From Crocosphaera sp. UHCC 0190 (GTDB taxonomy: Bacteria; Cyanobacteriota; Cyanobacteriia; Cyanobacteriales; Microcystaceae): a stretch of DNA of 64,000 nucleotides. Shown piece after piece: positions 45,062 to 54,708 of this stretch (positions are counted from its first letter, which is position 1; every line of letters begins with the position of its first letter). The notes beneath the pieces are model-generated. The model was not told the DNA's origin. It made no database searches and saw nothing but the letters and a program-made list of their open reading frames with translations. The translations under genes were made by a program, and so were the position numbers. Where the stretch lies: NCBI RefSeq assembly GCF_034932065.1, contig NZ_JAYGHP010000002.1:372001-436000 (forward strand), read 5' to 3'.

Positions 45062-45142
45062 CTAGGTTTAACCTCTTCGGGAGCGAGAAGTCCCCGCATA
45101 AGGAACGCAGTCGCTACGCGGAATGCGTGGGTAGTTCACGAC
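45062..45142 (+). mobile_element. IS200/IS605-type right-end relic
   Basis: The stretch containing cgggagcgagaagtcccc, an internal stem (ccccgcat/atgcgtggg) and the final gggtagttcac resembles the right end of cyanobacterial IS200/IS605 elements, where the 3' end of the TnpB guide RNA lies. No tnpA or tnpB gene is present, so it is a solo end left after decay or an unusual excision. The assignment is from memory of such ends, not a search. Confidence 0.5.
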
Positions 45143-45175
45143 AATAATATAAAATTCATCTGACCTTTTTTATCT

Positions 45176-46000
45176 ATGACCAATCCTTCCCCCATCAATA
45201 TTTTAATCAGTAATGATGATGGCATTTTTTCCCTCGGTGTCCGCACCCTGGCCAATACCCTGGCCGAAGCAGACTATAATGTCACTGTTGTTTGTCCTGA
45301 TCGAGAACGCTCGGCTACAGGTCATGGCTTGACTCTACATCGTCCCATTCGGGCAGAAATTGTCGAGGATTTTTTTGCTCCGACAATTGCTGCTTGGTCC
45401 TGTTCAGGAACCCCCTCAGACTGTGTAAAATTAGCCTTGAGTACCCTACTAGAAACCCGTCCTGATATCATTGTTTCAGGCATTAATCATGGCTCCAATT
45501 TGGGTACAGACGTTCTTTATTCAGGCACTGTATCAGCAGCTATGGAAGGCATTATTGAAGGCATTCCTAGTGTTGCCATTAGTTTAGCCAGTTTTTCTTC
45601 CCGTGAGTTTCAACCCGCCGCCAATTTTGCCTGTACCCTAGTCAAACAGTTGGCCAGTCATCCTCTTCCCGAAAGTACCCTACTTAATGTTAATGTTCCT
45701 CCCGTGGCCTCAAATGCGATCGCTGGTGTAATGATCACCCGTCAAGGGTTGCGTCGCTATGTGGAAAATTTTGAGAAGCGTATCGATCCCAGAGGAAAAA
45801 GCTACTATTGGTTGGCCGGAGAGTTAGTCACAGAAATAGAACAACCGGATCATATTCATCTTCCTCCCGACATTCCCACCGATGTCCAGGCCATTCAACA
45901 TAATTACATTACCATCACTCCCCTGCAATACAATCTCACTGATGTAGCAGGTTTCGAGTATTTACACAGAACTCGCTGGGTAGGCACTTATCTCAATTAA
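45176..46000 (+). CDS. surE: 5'/3'-nucleotidase SurE
   Basis: Metal-dependent nucleoside-monophosphate phosphatase (274 residues) linked to stationary-phase survival. The metal site [13 protein letters not shown] (10-22), the SGTPSDCVK motif and [19 protein letters not shown] are all intact. Its start lies about 35 bases after the IS-end relic, so that relic sits in its promoter region. Confidence 0.94.
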   Translation: MTNPSPINILISNDDGIFSLGVRTLANTLAEADYNVTVVCPDRERSATGHGLTLHRPIRAEIVEDFFAPTIAAWSCSGTPSDCVKLALSTLLETRPDIIVSGINHGSNLGTDVLYSGTVSAAMEGIIEGIPSVAISLASFSSREFQPAANFACTLVKQLASHPLPESTLLNVNVPPVASNAIAGVMITRQGLRRYVENFEKRIDPRGKSYYWLAGELVTEIEQPDHIHLPPDIPTDVQAIQHNYITITPLQYNLTDVAGFEYLHRTRWVGTYLN

Positions 46001-46062
46001 TCTCGTCAATAACTGATGACAATTTATGATATTCTAATTCAATCGCAGTCTTATTTAAAACC

Positions 46063-46653
46063 ATGTCATCGTTCCAATTCAACCAAGAAAGCGATCCAGA
46101 AGATATCGATAGTGTGACCTTAACTGACGAAGACGGTCGCACTCTAGAATGTTATGTAGAAAACGCGATCGAAGGAGACGATGGAACTTATCTCTTGCTG
46201 ATGCCTGTAGATATTCCTATTGTCGTTTTGGTCTGGGATGAAGAGGATCAAGATGTTGAGGACACCGAAGAAATTACTAATGCTGTCTTATTAGAAGATA
46301 AAATCGAAATCGAAGAGATTTTCCCTGACGCTAAAGCTGTGTTAGCGGAACTCGATTTGACCCTAAAATTAACGGCCTTTACCCTAACGGTAGTGGGGGA
46401 ATTACCTCCTATAGAAGATGATGGCATTTTAACCCTAGAATTAGAAACAGATGGGCCAGCCTTAGACTCAGAAGAGTTACAATTTCTCAAAGATTTTTAT
46501 CATCAAGATCAAAAATACTCAATTTATACTCCCTTGTCTCCCTTACTCTTTTTGGCCAAATATAATTTGCTGGGAGAAGTAGAATTAGTGTCTCCTGAAG
46601 ATGAGGAAATGCAAGCAATTTTAGAAGAATTATTATTTGATGACATGGAGTGA
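46063..46653 (+). CDS. Acidic DUF3727-type protein
   Basis: Protein of 196 residues, very acidic (many Asp and Glu), conserved in cyanobacteria and plastids but without known function. It begins with a DUF1292-like strand region (VTLTDEDGRTLECYVENA, then DGTYLLLMPVDIPIVVL), and the C-terminal half carries the DUF3727-like part (YSIYTPLSPLLFLAKY). It has no membrane segment. It lies 62 bases after surE and may share its transcript. Confidence 0.72.
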   Translation: MSSFQFNQESDPEDIDSVTLTDEDGRTLECYVENAIEGDDGTYLLLMPVDIPIVVLVWDEEDQDVEDTEEITNAVLLEDKIEIEEIFPDAKAVLAELDLTLKLTAFTLTVVGELPPIEDDGILTLELETDGPALDSEELQFLKDFYHQDQKYSIYTPLSPLLFLAKYNLLGEVELVSPEDEEMQAILEELLFDDME

Positions 46654-46803
46654 TGTAAGGGTGTGAGGGAATGAGGAGGTGAGGAGAAAGTTTTCCCATT
46701 ACCCCATTACCCCAATTTGGAATCATCTTTTGATTTGTTGCGTCTGTTAAGATAATCGTCAATTGGTTACAGTATTGGGTGATTGTGTTAGGAGTGAGCA
46801 GGG

Positions 46804-48033
46804 ATGTTAAGTCAAGAGTCTATCTTAGGAGTCACTAAAAATCGCTACAATTACTATCTTTCTGACATTATCCGTCAACGGGCCTGGGTAGAAATCGATC
46901 TAGGGGCCTTAACTCACAATGTCAAAGAAATTAAGGGTTTATTGTCCCCAAAAACCGCTTTAATGGCTGTGGTGAAAGCAGATGCTTATGGTCATGGGGC
47001 CATTACCGTGGCCCAAACTGTGCTTAATGCAGGGGTTAATGGCTTGGCCGTTGCTACTTTGGGAGAGGGGATCGAATTACGAGAAGCCGGAATTACTGCC
47101 CCGATTCTTATTTTAGGGGCTATGAATACTCCTGAAGAAATTGCGGCGATCGCTCATTGGAAATTAGAACCGACTCTTTGTAACCCCCAACAGGCCTTAA
47201 TTTTCTCCCAAACCCTCTGCCAATTTGGGGAAACCTTACCTGTGCATCTAAAATTAGACACGGGAATGTCCCGTTTAGGAACCCCTTGGCACCAAGGGAC
47301 GGAATTTGTCAAATTAGTGCAACAATTACCCTCATTAACCCTGGCCAGTGTTTATTCTCATTTAGCAACGGCCGATGATCCTGATCCCACCCAGATGAAA
47401 TTACAACATCGACGGTTTAAACAGGCGATCGCCCAACTCAAAACCCAAGGAATTCAACCCCCTTGTCTTCATTTTGCTAATTCTGCTGCCACATTGGTTG
47501 CTCCTAATTTACACTATGATTTAGTTAGAGTAGGGTTAGCCTTATATGGTTTGTATCCTGCCCCTCATTTGCGTTCCCAGGTTATGTTAAAACCTGTGTT
47601 ACAGGTAAAGGCGAAAATTACGCAAATTAAAGCGATTCCTCCGGGTACGGGGGTTAGTTATGGTCATCAGTTTGTCAGCGATCGCCCGATGAAAATTGCG
47701 GTGGTGAGTATTGGTTATGCCGATGGAGTTCCCCGTAATTTATCGAACCGTCTTCAAGTCTTAATTCGGGGACAACGGGCCTGTCAAATCGGGGCCATTA
47801 CAATGGATCAATTGATGTTAGATGTTACTCATCTTCGCAATTTACAAGTGGGAGATGTTGTTACTTTAATTGGCAAAGATGGAGAGCAAGAAATTACAGC
47901 AGATCATTGGGCAAGTTTATTAAATACGATTTCTTGGGAAATTCTTTGTGGGTTTAAACATCGATTACCAAGGGTGAGTGTTGAGAATTGGCAACCGAAA
48001 ACTGTTGTTAGTAATAATAGGAAATCCGGTTAA
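46804..48033 (+). CDS. alr: Alanine racemase
   Basis: PLP enzyme (409 residues) making D-alanine for peptidoglycan. The PLP Lys58 lies in AVVKADAYGHG, and the catalytic-Tyr region GVSYGHQF and the C-terminal SWEILCGFKHRLPR are present. The length is slightly above usual because of a 25-residue N-terminal extension; an ATG further in is not excluded. Its stop overlaps that of the convergent yhaV-like toxin gene by four bases. Confidence 0.95.
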   Translation: MLSQESILGVTKNRYNYYLSDIIRQRAWVEIDLGALTHNVKEIKGLLSPKTALMAVVKADAYGHGAITVAQTVLNAGVNGLAVATLGEGIELREAGITAPILILGAMNTPEEIAAIAHWKLEPTLCNPQQALIFSQTLCQFGETLPVHLKLDTGMSRLGTPWHQGTEFVKLVQQLPSLTLASVYSHLATADDPDPTQMKLQHRRFKQAIAQLKTQGIQPPCLHFANSAATLVAPNLHYDLVRVGLALYGLYPAPHLRSQVMLKPVLQVKAKITQIKAIPPGTGVSYGHQFVSDRPMKIAVVSIGYADGVPRNLSNRLQVLIRGQRACQIGAITMDQLMLDVTHLRNLQVGDVVTLIGKDGEQEITADHWASLLNTISWEILCGFKHRLPRVSVENWQPKTVVSNNRKSG

Positions 48034-48527
48034 ATTTCCGCATTAACTGCTTTCTCTAAACGATTAGTTTCACTTTTTGCATCTTTGAGTAAGTCATTCC
48101 AATCGTCTGGGGGATTACCACTTAAGAGCATTTTCTTAAAAACTCGATAAGCGTCCGTATTACTGTCATAAGCTCGCTTAGAGTTTTCATCGTTAACCCA
48201 GACGAAAACAATGATTTTGCTCTCTTGATGATATCGAAAAAACAGTCGGTACTGCTGAAAAAATTTAGCTCTAAACCAGTGCTTGTAATCGTCACCAAGG
48301 GTAGTGCCTTGACGATAATCACTACGGGTTGGATCTTGAGGAATCACATCAAATACCAGCTTTACTATGGCAGCTAGACGCTTGGTAGCATTTTTCTTCT
48401 TGTAGTCTTGAGGATACTTCTGACGCAAATTTTCAACCTGCATCAAAAGTTCTTCAAACTGATTAAGAAAGAGAGGATGAGCAAATAGGTTCCAACCATT
48501 AATTACTAGGGGCTGATTTACGGACAA
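48030..48527 (-). CDS. yhaV: YhaV-family toxin
   Basis: Type II toxin (165 residues), a RelE-superfamily ribonuclease that cleaves mRNA. The N-terminal LVINGWNLFAHPLFLNQFE and the RAKFFQQYRLFFRYHQESKIIVFVWVNDE-type core match YhaV. It starts with TTG two bases after the antitoxin stop, so translation is coupled. Its 3' end overlaps the end of alr, which ties toxin and cell-wall gene transcripts in antisense. Confidence 0.88.
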   Translation of the reverse strand: MSVNQPLVINGWNLFAHPLFLNQFEELLMQVENLRQKYPQDYKKKNATKRLAAIVKLVFDVIPQDPTRSDYRQGTTLGDDYKHWFRAKFFQQYRLFFRYHQESKIIVFVWVNDENSKRAYDSNTDAYRVFKKMLLSGNPPDDWNDLLKDAKSETNRLEKAVNAEI

Positions 48528-48529
48528 AC

Positions 48530-48862
48530 TTATTCATCCTCATCAGAAAGTGGTGCATCAAGATCAACATCCACTTCAGCAACCAAAGACTTAACACGAC
48601 TTACTAAGTCAGAGCTAATCCCTTGTAAGTGTTGGGGATTTTTTTCGATATCTTGTGCAATAAAATTCAGAAACTTGCCAAGTATAGGATCGCTTTCTGT
48701 CTGGTCAACGCGAGAAATCACGACTTGACCGTCAGACTGTATGCTGTAACCTATCTTATCACGCTTATTCAAGACAAGAGCTTTGCGGACAGGCTCAGGG
48801 ATTGTCGTCTGATAACGATCCGTCAGAGTAGATTCTGAACATGGAGTTGATGTTAAAGCCAT
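48530..48862 (-). CDS. prlF: PrlF-family antitoxin
   Basis: Antitoxin (110 residues) with an AbrB/SpoVT swapped-hairpin DNA-binding domain (STLTDRYQTTIPEPVRKALVL, 10-32) and an acidic C-terminus that should wrap the toxin. The order antitoxin then toxin with a two-base gap is standard. It probably represses its own promoter. The promoter region before it (48863-48953) is short, next to the cysteine desulfurase gene. Confidence 0.88.
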   Translation of the reverse strand: MALTSTPCSESTLTDRYQTTIPEPVRKALVLNKRDKIGYSIQSDGQVVISRVDQTESDPILGKFLNFIAQDIEKNPQHLQGISSDLVSRVKSLVAEVDVDLDAPLSDEDE

Positions 48863-48953
48863 AGCGACTTCTCAACCTGTTAGTTAAATTATATCTCTAA
48901 GGTAATGCAATTGCATTGTCTTGTCAAGGTGACAAAAACCAGATAGATTTCCT

Positions 48954-50141
48954 TTACTTGCAGCCTGAGACAGTGACTAATTCAGGAATTAAGCGGTTGA
49001 GAACTTGTTTAAGCACCATGGCTGTCCAATCAATATCAGCTTCGGTGGTGTGCCGTCCCAAAGTTAAACGAATGCCGCCTAACGCTTCTGTTTCCGAGTA
49101 ACCCATGGCTAATAAAACGGGACTGGGGCTTAATTTACCACTATGACAAGCAGATCCAGAACTAATGGCAATGCCAGCTAAATTTAACTGACGCACTATC
49201 GTTTTACCTGTAATATTTTCTGGATGAAGATAATCGCAAGGCGCGGCGATCGCAAAACTAACATGATGAGGCAGACGATATAATCTATCCCCTGTAGGAA
49301 CTAAATAAGGACAATCAGCCATCAAATCAAACAGGCGATCGCGTAGTCCGATTAACCGAGGGGTTTCTCTTTCCCTTTCCTCTGCGGCCAATTCAGCAGC
49401 CACCCCAAACCCTGCAATAATAGGAACTGCTTGAGTGCCTGAGCGCAATTTGCCTTCTTGTCCCCCCCCACCGAATAAGGGGGTAAGTTTAATGCCTGGA
49501 CGCACATATAAAGCCCCGGCCCCTTGCACCCCATAAATTTTGTGGGCAGACAAGGACAATAAATCAACATTGAGTCGTTGTACATCGACCGATAATCTCC
49601 CTGCCCCTTGAACAGCATCAGTATGAAAGAGAATACCGTGATAATGAGCAATTTTTACCAATTCTTCGATGGGTTGAACCGTTCCCACCTCACTTTGTCC
49701 GTAGATAATGGATACTAAGACAGTATTAGGTTGAATCCCTGCGCTTAAGTCGAGGGGATTAATTCTACCTTGACGGTTAACAGGTAAACGGGTAATTTGC
49801 CATCCTTCTTGTTCTAACCGTCTCACCGGTTCAGCAATGGCAGGATGTTCAACCGTCGAGATGATAATATGTTGCGGCGTGGTGTAACGTCTAGCAATGC
49901 CAAAAATAGCCAAATTATCGGCTTCTGTTCCCCCTGATGTAAAGATAATGGATTCAGGATCAGCCGCATTGATGAGGTGAGCAACTTGAACTCTAGCGGT
50001 TTCCATGACCATAGCTGCCCGTTGCCCCCACAGATGTAAACTGGAGGGGTTGCCCCATTGCTGTGTCAGGATTTCATTGACTTGAGTAATGACCTCTGAG
50101 CGAGGGGGCGTGGTGGCACTATAGTCAAGATAGATTTGCAT
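48954..50141 (-). CDS. Cysteine desulfurase (IscS/NifS type)
   Basis: PLP enzyme (395 residues) that removes sulfur from cysteine for Fe-S cluster and thio-modified tRNA synthesis. It has PLP Lys201 (SLSAHKIYG) and a catalytic Cys332 on a long mobile loop (SSGSACHSGKLSPSP), which makes it group I (IscS/NifS) rather than SufS. No iscU or other Fe-S gene is adjacent. It is upstream of the toxin-antitoxin pair on the same strand. Confidence 0.92.
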   Translation of the reverse strand: MQIYLDYSATTPPRSEVITQVNEILTQQWGNPSSLHLWGQRAAMVMETARVQVAHLINAADPESIIFTSGGTEADNLAIFGIARRYTTPQHIIISTVEHPAIAEPVRRLEQEGWQITRLPVNRQGRINPLDLSAGIQPNTVLVSIIYGQSEVGTVQPIEELVKIAHYHGILFHTDAVQGAGRLSVDVQRLNVDLLSLSAHKIYGVQGAGALYVRPGIKLTPLFGGGGQEGKLRSGTQAVPIIAGFGVAAELAAEERERETPRLIGLRDRLFDLMADCPYLVPTGDRLYRLPHHVSFAIAAPCDYLHPENITGKTIVRQLNLAGIAISSGSACHSGKLSPSPVLLAMGYSETEALGGIRLTLGRHTTEADIDWTAMVLKQVLNRLIPELVTVSGCK

Positions 50142-50233
50142 TATGTTCTTTAGGGATGAGCTGGGGTGGGGTTAAAACAGAACTTAGATGACTGGTAACG
50201 AGTAATAAAATTGATGATTATATAGTTTGATTT

Positions 50234-50614
50234 TTAACGGCCGGGTTTACATACATTATAATCTTCATGGGAGATCACCGCCTCTGGGGTCAAGAAATTT
50301 CCATGATCGCGGCAAATTAAACGATAATGTCGGGTCACTGGAATACTAATGACAAAGCGATCATGTCTTAGTCGTTTGCCATGAAATTCTCGATAATCCT
50401 GTTGGTTAGCCAGGCCCTGAAGGATTTGACGGGCTTTGAGTACCACATTTTTAGGAAATGGCCTTAAGTCAATGGGATCTTGCGTAAATGTCTCTTCCCA
50501 AGCGTTTTTTTGTTGTTTTTTCTCTTCCCAAATGGTTTGTTCATGAGCGCACCGATGACAGATTTGACCATAACCTTTATGACCACAGGGAAAACTCTTT
50601 TTTCGTCTGGACAT
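50234..50614 (-). CDS. Zinc-ribbon protein with a RelE/ParE-like C-terminus
   Basis: Protein of 126 residues. The N-terminus has a treble-clef or ribbon pattern (FPCGHKGYGQICHRC, four possible metal ligands). The C-terminal half (about 55-120) has strand-helix features and basic residues like RelE/ParE toxins (HGKRLRHDRFVISIPVTRHYRLICRD). No antitoxin gene is adjacent. It could be a stand-alone RNA-binding protein. The zinc site is probable, the toxin-like fold tentative. Confidence 0.55.
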   Translation of the reverse strand: MSRRKKSFPCGHKGYGQICHRCAHEQTIWEEKKQQKNAWEETFTQDPIDLRPFPKNVVLKARQILQGLANQQDYREFHGKRLRHDRFVISIPVTRHYRLICRDHGNFLTPEAVISHEDYNVCKPGR

Positions 50615-50902
50615 AATAACCTTTTAGGCATACAATGCTCGCCGCTAATTTGCTAAAAATGAATCCCACTGACTTTGATGGGGGTCTTAAAATATGACAC
50701 CTAAGCCAGTTTAGAAAAATATGATACAGTTTTATACCATTTCTCTTGAGTATCAATCGATTGGTATTATCTAAGTAAGCACACAAAATTAATTTTGTTT
50801 AGGCACTTATCTAAGCGGGAACAGGTAAGAACCTTGTCAAAGGGCGAATGTAGACAATAACCATGTACTGCCTGTTTCCTACTATATATTCAGGATACAA
50901 GG

Positions 50903-51010
50903 TTAGATGATCTCAGCGCAAAGGGTGTTGAGAAAATGCAACAACTCAGCAACATCAGGATATTCTTCAGGCCATGAAAACTGACTAAGATCATCAACAA
51001 CTTGAATTAC
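50903..51010 (-). pseudogene. Start-less 35-codon remnant
   Basis: An open stretch reads VIQVVDDLSQFSWPEEYPDV and continues to a stop in a protein-like composition, but an in-frame stop lies directly before it and it has no start codon. It looks like the 3' end of a lost gene. The family was not recognised. Confidence 0.3.
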
Positions 51011-51077
51011 TTAAGGCTTTTAACCTATAAAGTTAAGTTTTTGTCAAACAAAATTTACATTTATTTATTTATAATTG

Positions 51078-51100
51078 TAGGGTGGGCATTGCCCACCCTA
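51078..51100. repeat. Palindromic repeat downstream of trpB
   Basis: Arms tagggtgggca and tgcccacccta (11 bp) around one base lie three bases after the trpB stop. The same core occurs at 19567-19583. It may end or stabilise the trpB message, though no T-run follows. Confidence 0.65.
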
Positions 51101-51103
51101 AGT

Positions 51104-52345
51104 TTATTGACTACCTAAATATTTAGCCACAGTTTGCACATCTTTATCTCCCCTGCCCGAACAATTAATAATAATACGGGGACTACCTTCTAAGCTGGGA
51201 CAAAGATTTTCTAAATAGGCGATCGCATGGGAAGTTTCCAAAGCAGGAATAATACCCTCTAACTGCGATAAACGCTGAAAAGCCGCCACAGCTTCGGCAT
51301 CAGTTACACTGTAATATTCAGCGCGGTTAGCATCTTTAAGATAACTATGTTCTGGCCCCACTCCAGGATAATCTAAACCAGCACTGATAGAATGGGCTTC
51401 AATGACCTGTCCTTCCGTATCTTGTAATAAATAACTCATGGCCCCATGTAACACCCCAGGACGACCTTTTGTGAGGGTTGCAGCGTGTTTTCCAGAGGCA
51501 ATACTTTCCCCTGCTGCTTCTACTCCAATAATGCGGATTGAGGTATCTTTAAGAAACTCATAAAATAACCCCATCGCATTTGATCCACCCCCCACACAAG
51601 CGAGTAAAATATCAGGTAAACCGCCCCATTTTTCCCTGCATTGTTGACGGGTTTCTTGGCCAATAATATGATGAAAATCTCGGACAATCATGGGATAAGG
51701 ATGAGGCCCGGCCACCGACCCTAAAATGTAATGGGTTGTCTCTACATTTGTCACCCAGTCTCTAATCGCTTCTGAGGTTGCATCTTTAAGGGTTCCGGTT
51801 CCTGCTTCTACAGGTTGAACCGTGGCCCCTAATAGTTTCATGCGGAACACATTCAAGTTTTGGCGTTCCATATCATGAACCCCCATATAAATGACGCATT
51901 CTAGGCCAAAACGGGCGCAAACTGTCGCTGTAGCAACCCCATGTTGTCCGGCCCCTGTTTCGGCAATAATACGCTTTTTGCCCATGCGTTTCGCTAATAA
52001 TACCTGTCCCAAGGCGTTATTAATCTTATGGGCCCCTGTATGGTTCAAATCTTCCCGTTTTAGGTAAATTTGGGGGCCTGTACCATCAGGACGGGCATAA
52101 TATTCGGTTAAGCGTTCTGCAAAGTACAAAGGACTCGGCCGGCCCACATAATCTTTTAATAATTGGGATAATTCTTGTTGAAAGTCTGGGTCATCCTTGT
52201 AACGATTATAGGCGGTTTCCAGTTCGCTGAGGGCTGGCATTAAGGTTTCAGGGACATATTTCCCCCCATAACGGCCAAAGCGTCCTAATGCGTCGGGATA
52301 TTGGGTTTGTGTCGATGATGATGGGGTAATGGGTGTGGTTGTCAT
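51104..52345 (-). CDS. trpB: Tryptophan synthase beta subunit
   Basis: Condenses indole and serine to L-tryptophan (413 residues, TrpB1 type). PLP Lys107 is in [12 protein letters not shown]; the start [16 protein letters not shown] and the phosphate-binding loop [10 protein letters not shown] are conserved. trpA is not adjacent; scattered trp genes are usual in cyanobacteria. It diverges from the SUI1-like gene. Confidence 0.97.
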   Translation of the reverse strand: MTTTPITPSSSTQTQYPDALGRFGRYGGKYVPETLMPALSELETAYNRYKDDPDFQQELSQLLKDYVGRPSPLYFAERLTEYYARPDGTGPQIYLKREDLNHTGAHKINNALGQVLLAKRMGKKRIIAETGAGQHGVATATVCARFGLECVIYMGVHDMERQNLNVFRMKLLGATVQPVEAGTGTLKDATSEAIRDWVTNVETTHYILGSVAGPHPYPMIVRDFHHIIGQETRQQCREKWGGLPDILLACVGGGSNAMGLFYEFLKDTSIRIIGVEAAGESIASGKHAATLTKGRPGVLHGAMSYLLQDTEGQVIEAHSISAGLDYPGVGPEHSYLKDANRAEYYSVTDAEAVAAFQRLSQLEGIIPALETSHAIAYLENLCPSLEGSPRIIINCSGRGDKDVQTVAKYLGSQ

Positions 52346-52464
52346 TGTAGTTTGATCTAACTATGGCGAGTCTAATTGATATTATGCCGTAGGGGCTTAA
52401 TATTATTAAGCCCCTAGATCTTGATAAGATTAAGATCCATTGTAGTTATTTTTTGCTGATCACT

Positions 52465-52809
52465 ATGTCTTCTAAATCTAAGCAGTCTAAGTCTATTATT
52501 TATCAAGAGTTTGGTAATGCTTCCAACTCAGAAGCGTTAGAACGGACGGTTCGAGATGTTCCACCACCGCAACAAAATATTAGGGTACAGTCTACCCGTT
52601 CGGGACGCAAGGGAAAAACTGTCACTGTTATTACAGGGTTTCAACATTCACCAGAAACTTTAAATAAGTTACTTAAACAGTTAAAAAATCAATGTGGTAG
52701 TGGGGGAACTATCAAGGAGGGGGACTTAGAAATTCAAGGAGATCATCGTCAGAAATTAGTGCAAGTTTTGGGTGATTTAGGCTATAAAGTTAAAATTAGT
52801 GGAGGTTAA
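52465..52809 (+). CDS. SUI1/eIF1-like translation factor (YciH family)
   Basis: Protein of 114 residues with an N-terminal polar region and a C-terminal SUI1 domain (VTVITGFQHSPETLNKLLKQL, CGSGGTIKEGDLEIQGDH, LGYKVKISGG). Relatives affect start-codon discrimination in initiation. The ATG at 52465 is preferred to the TTG 12 bases upstream. Confidence 0.88.
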   Translation: MSSKSKQSKSIIYQEFGNASNSEALERTVRDVPPPQQNIRVQSTRSGRKGKTVTVITGFQHSPETLNKLLKQLKNQCGSGGTIKEGDLEIQGDHRQKLVQVLGDLGYKVKISGG

Positions 52810-52854
52810 GCTAAGACGCATTTTGAAGTTTTTTTAATCAAGCGTAAGCAAAAA

Positions 52855-52918
52855 AATTGTTACTTTGATTGGGGGTGAGGCCAAATTATTCGGTTGGTTG
52901 CCTACCAGCTAAGATTAA
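52855..52918 (+). repeat. Duplicated 3' end of the coiled-coil gene
   Basis: About 64 bases match the 3' end of the next gene (53322-53385) with only about four differences, and the copy would encode the same LFGWLPTS ending and stop. No upstream part of the gene remains. It marks a recent local duplication or deletion. Confidence 0.75.
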
Positions 52919-52962
52919 CAGGTTATCCCTTATCCTAAAAAAATTAATTTACCTCATCAGCC

Positions 52963-53379
52963 ATGACTACCAACCCCCAAACAACCGTCACTTATACCCT
53001 CGAAGAAGTTCTAACTCGCTTTGAACAGAATGTGAATAAACAGTTTGCTGAAGTTAACAAGCAGTTTGATCAGGTTAACCAGAAGTTTGACGAGGTTAAC
53101 CAGAAGTTTGACGAGGTTAACCAAAAAATGGATAAAAAGTTTGATGAAGTTAATCAGAAACTCGTTAAACTTGAAATTGGTCAAACAGAACTTTCTGGTG
53201 AAATTAAAACCCTAGATCAAAAACTTTCTGGTGAAATTAAAACCCTAGATGCCAAAGTAGATGGTATTAGCAAAAGACTCGATAATCAAGAATTTATCAA
53301 TCGTGGTGTTTTAGTCGCTTTAATTGTTGCTTTGATTGGGGGTGCGGCCAAATTATTTGGTTGGTTGCCTACTAGCTAA
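52963..53379 (+). CDS. Coiled-coil protein with C-terminal membrane anchor
   Basis: Protein of 138 residues: a conserved head (TVTYTLEEVLTRFE), a long coiled coil built of near-identical heptad-like units (EVNQKFD repeated), then the motif LDAKVDGISKRLDNQEFINR and one membrane helix (about 112-130) at the C-terminus. It is a tail-anchored layout. A paralogue with the same head, LDA-x-V-x-GI-x-KRLD-x-QEFINR motif and anchor lies at 59531. I know no function. The heptad units could vary by slippage. Confidence 0.7.
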   Translation: MTTNPQTTVTYTLEEVLTRFEQNVNKQFAEVNKQFDQVNQKFDEVNQKFDEVNQKMDKKFDEVNQKLVKLEIGQTELSGEIKTLDQKLSGEIKTLDAKVDGISKRLDNQEFINRGVLVALIVALIGGAAKLFGWLPTS

Positions 53380-53460
53380 GATTAGTAGTTTTTCGGTTGG
53401 TTAAACGAAGTGAAACCCAACAAATTATGATCAGAGAAGAATGAAATTATATTGCTTTTT

Positions 53461-53499
53461 CCTAAGCTAAAACGCATTAAAAATACGTCTTAGCTTAGG
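53461..53499 (-). terminator. Large hairpin downstream of pgk
   Basis: Arms cctaagctaaaacgcatt and aatacgtcttagcttagg (mostly paired, loop about 3 bases) lie seven bases after the pgk stop. The core agctaaaacgcatt recurs at 55297 and as a half-site at 52808, so it is also a local repeat family. Confidence 0.6.
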
Positions 53500-53505
53500 G
53501 TAGAA

Positions 53506-54708
53506 TTACGCTTCGTCTAAGGCAGCAATACCGGGTAAAACTTTACCTTCGAGCAGTTCTAAACTCGCCCCACCTCCGGTAGAAATGTGGCTCATTTTAT
53601 CAGCAACTCCCACTTTTTCAACGGCAGCAACGGAGTCACCCCCCCCAATAATGGTAGTTGTTCCTGTGGCAGTTAACCCGGCTAAAGTATGAGCGATCGC
53701 ATCAGTTCCGGCCGCGAATTTATCAAATTCAAATACCCCCATTGGGCCATTCCAAATTACTGCTTTACAATCAGCTAAAGCATCTTGAAAGACTTTAATA
53801 GAATCCGGGCCAATATCTAACCCCATCCAACCGTCTTCAATGTTTTCAATGCTGGCAATTTTAGCATTGGCATCTTTAGCAAAGTTATCCGCTAAAACCA
53901 CATCGGTAGGTAACAAGAATTGTACCCCTTTTTCTTTCGCCTTAGCTTCCAAAGATTTCGCTAATTCTAACTTATCTTCTTCCACTAAAGACTTACCGAC
54001 ACTTAAGCCACGGGCTTTATAGAAAGTGAAAATCATGCCCCCACCAATGAGCAATTTATCACACTTTTCGAGTAAAGTTTCAATGACTCCAATTTTACTA
54101 GAAACCTTAGAACCGCCGATAATAGCAGCTAAAGGACGTTGGGGGTTTTCAATGGCCGCTTGTAGATAAGTGAGTTCTTTTTCAATCAAATAGCCAGCAA
54201 CACTGGGGCTAAGATAATGTGTTACCCCTTCTGTAGAAGCATGGGCGCGGTGGGCGGTACCAAAAGCATCATTAACGTATAAATCAGCATTAGCTGCCAA
54301 TTTTTTCGCAAATTCTGGGTCATTGCCTTCTTCTTCGTTATGGAAACGCAGATTTTCCAACATGGCAACCTGACCATTTTCCAGTTTAGCAATGGCAGCA
54401 GTAACCGAGTCACCCACACAATCATCACACATGACCACAGGTTGCCCTAATAACTCAGACAAACGGGCTGCTACAGGGGCTAAACTCATGCTAGGGACTA
54501 CTTTACCCTTGGGACGGCCCATGTGGCTACAAAGGATAACTTTCGCCCCTTTGGAGATTAAATCTTTGATGGTTGGCAATGCCGCGCGAATGCGAGTATC
54601 GTCAGAAATGCTTGCACCATCTAGGGGAACGTTAAAATCAACTCGGACTAATACACGCTTTCCGGTGAGGTCAGCGGCCGATAAATTTGCTACAGTCTTC
54701 TTAGGCAC
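53506..54708 (-). CDS. pgk: Phosphoglycerate kinase
   Basis: Glycolytic and Calvin-cycle enzyme (400 residues) converting 3-phosphoglycerate and ATP to 1,3-bisphosphoglycerate. Conserved [11 protein letters not shown], the SHMGRPKG substrate loop and the [12 protein letters not shown] nucleotide region are present. The start is probably GTG at 54708 (protein begins [14 protein letters not shown]) because GGAGG lies about nine bases upstream; a TTG six bases earlier is less likely. Confidence 0.96.
   Translation of the reverse strand: MPKKTVANLSAADLTGKRVLVRVDFNVPLDGASISDDTRIRAALPTIKDLISKGAKVILCSHMGRPKGKVVPSMSLAPVAARLSELLGQPVVMCDDCVGDSVTAAIAKLENGQVAMLENLRFHNEEEGNDPEFAKKLAANADLYVNDAFGTAHRAHASTEGVTHYLSPSVAGYLIEKELTYLQAAIENPQRPLAAIIGGSKVSSKIGVIETLLEKCDKLLIGGGMIFTFYKARGLSVGKSLVEEDKLELAKSLEAKAKEKGVQFLLPTDVVLADNFAKDANAKIASIENIEDGWMGLDIGPDSIKVFQDALADCKAVIWNGPMGVFEFDKFAAGTDAIAHTLAGLTATGTTTIIGGGDSVAAVEKVGVADKMSHISTGGGASLELLEGKVLPGIAALDEA

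Larger units (their letters stand above)
50615..51103. other. Intergenic region with a coding remnant and a palindrome
   Basis: Nearly 490 bp without an intact gene. It holds a start-less open stretch on the minus strand (50903-51010) and a palindromic repeat next to trpB (51078-51100). The rest looks non-coding. Confidence 0.45.
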
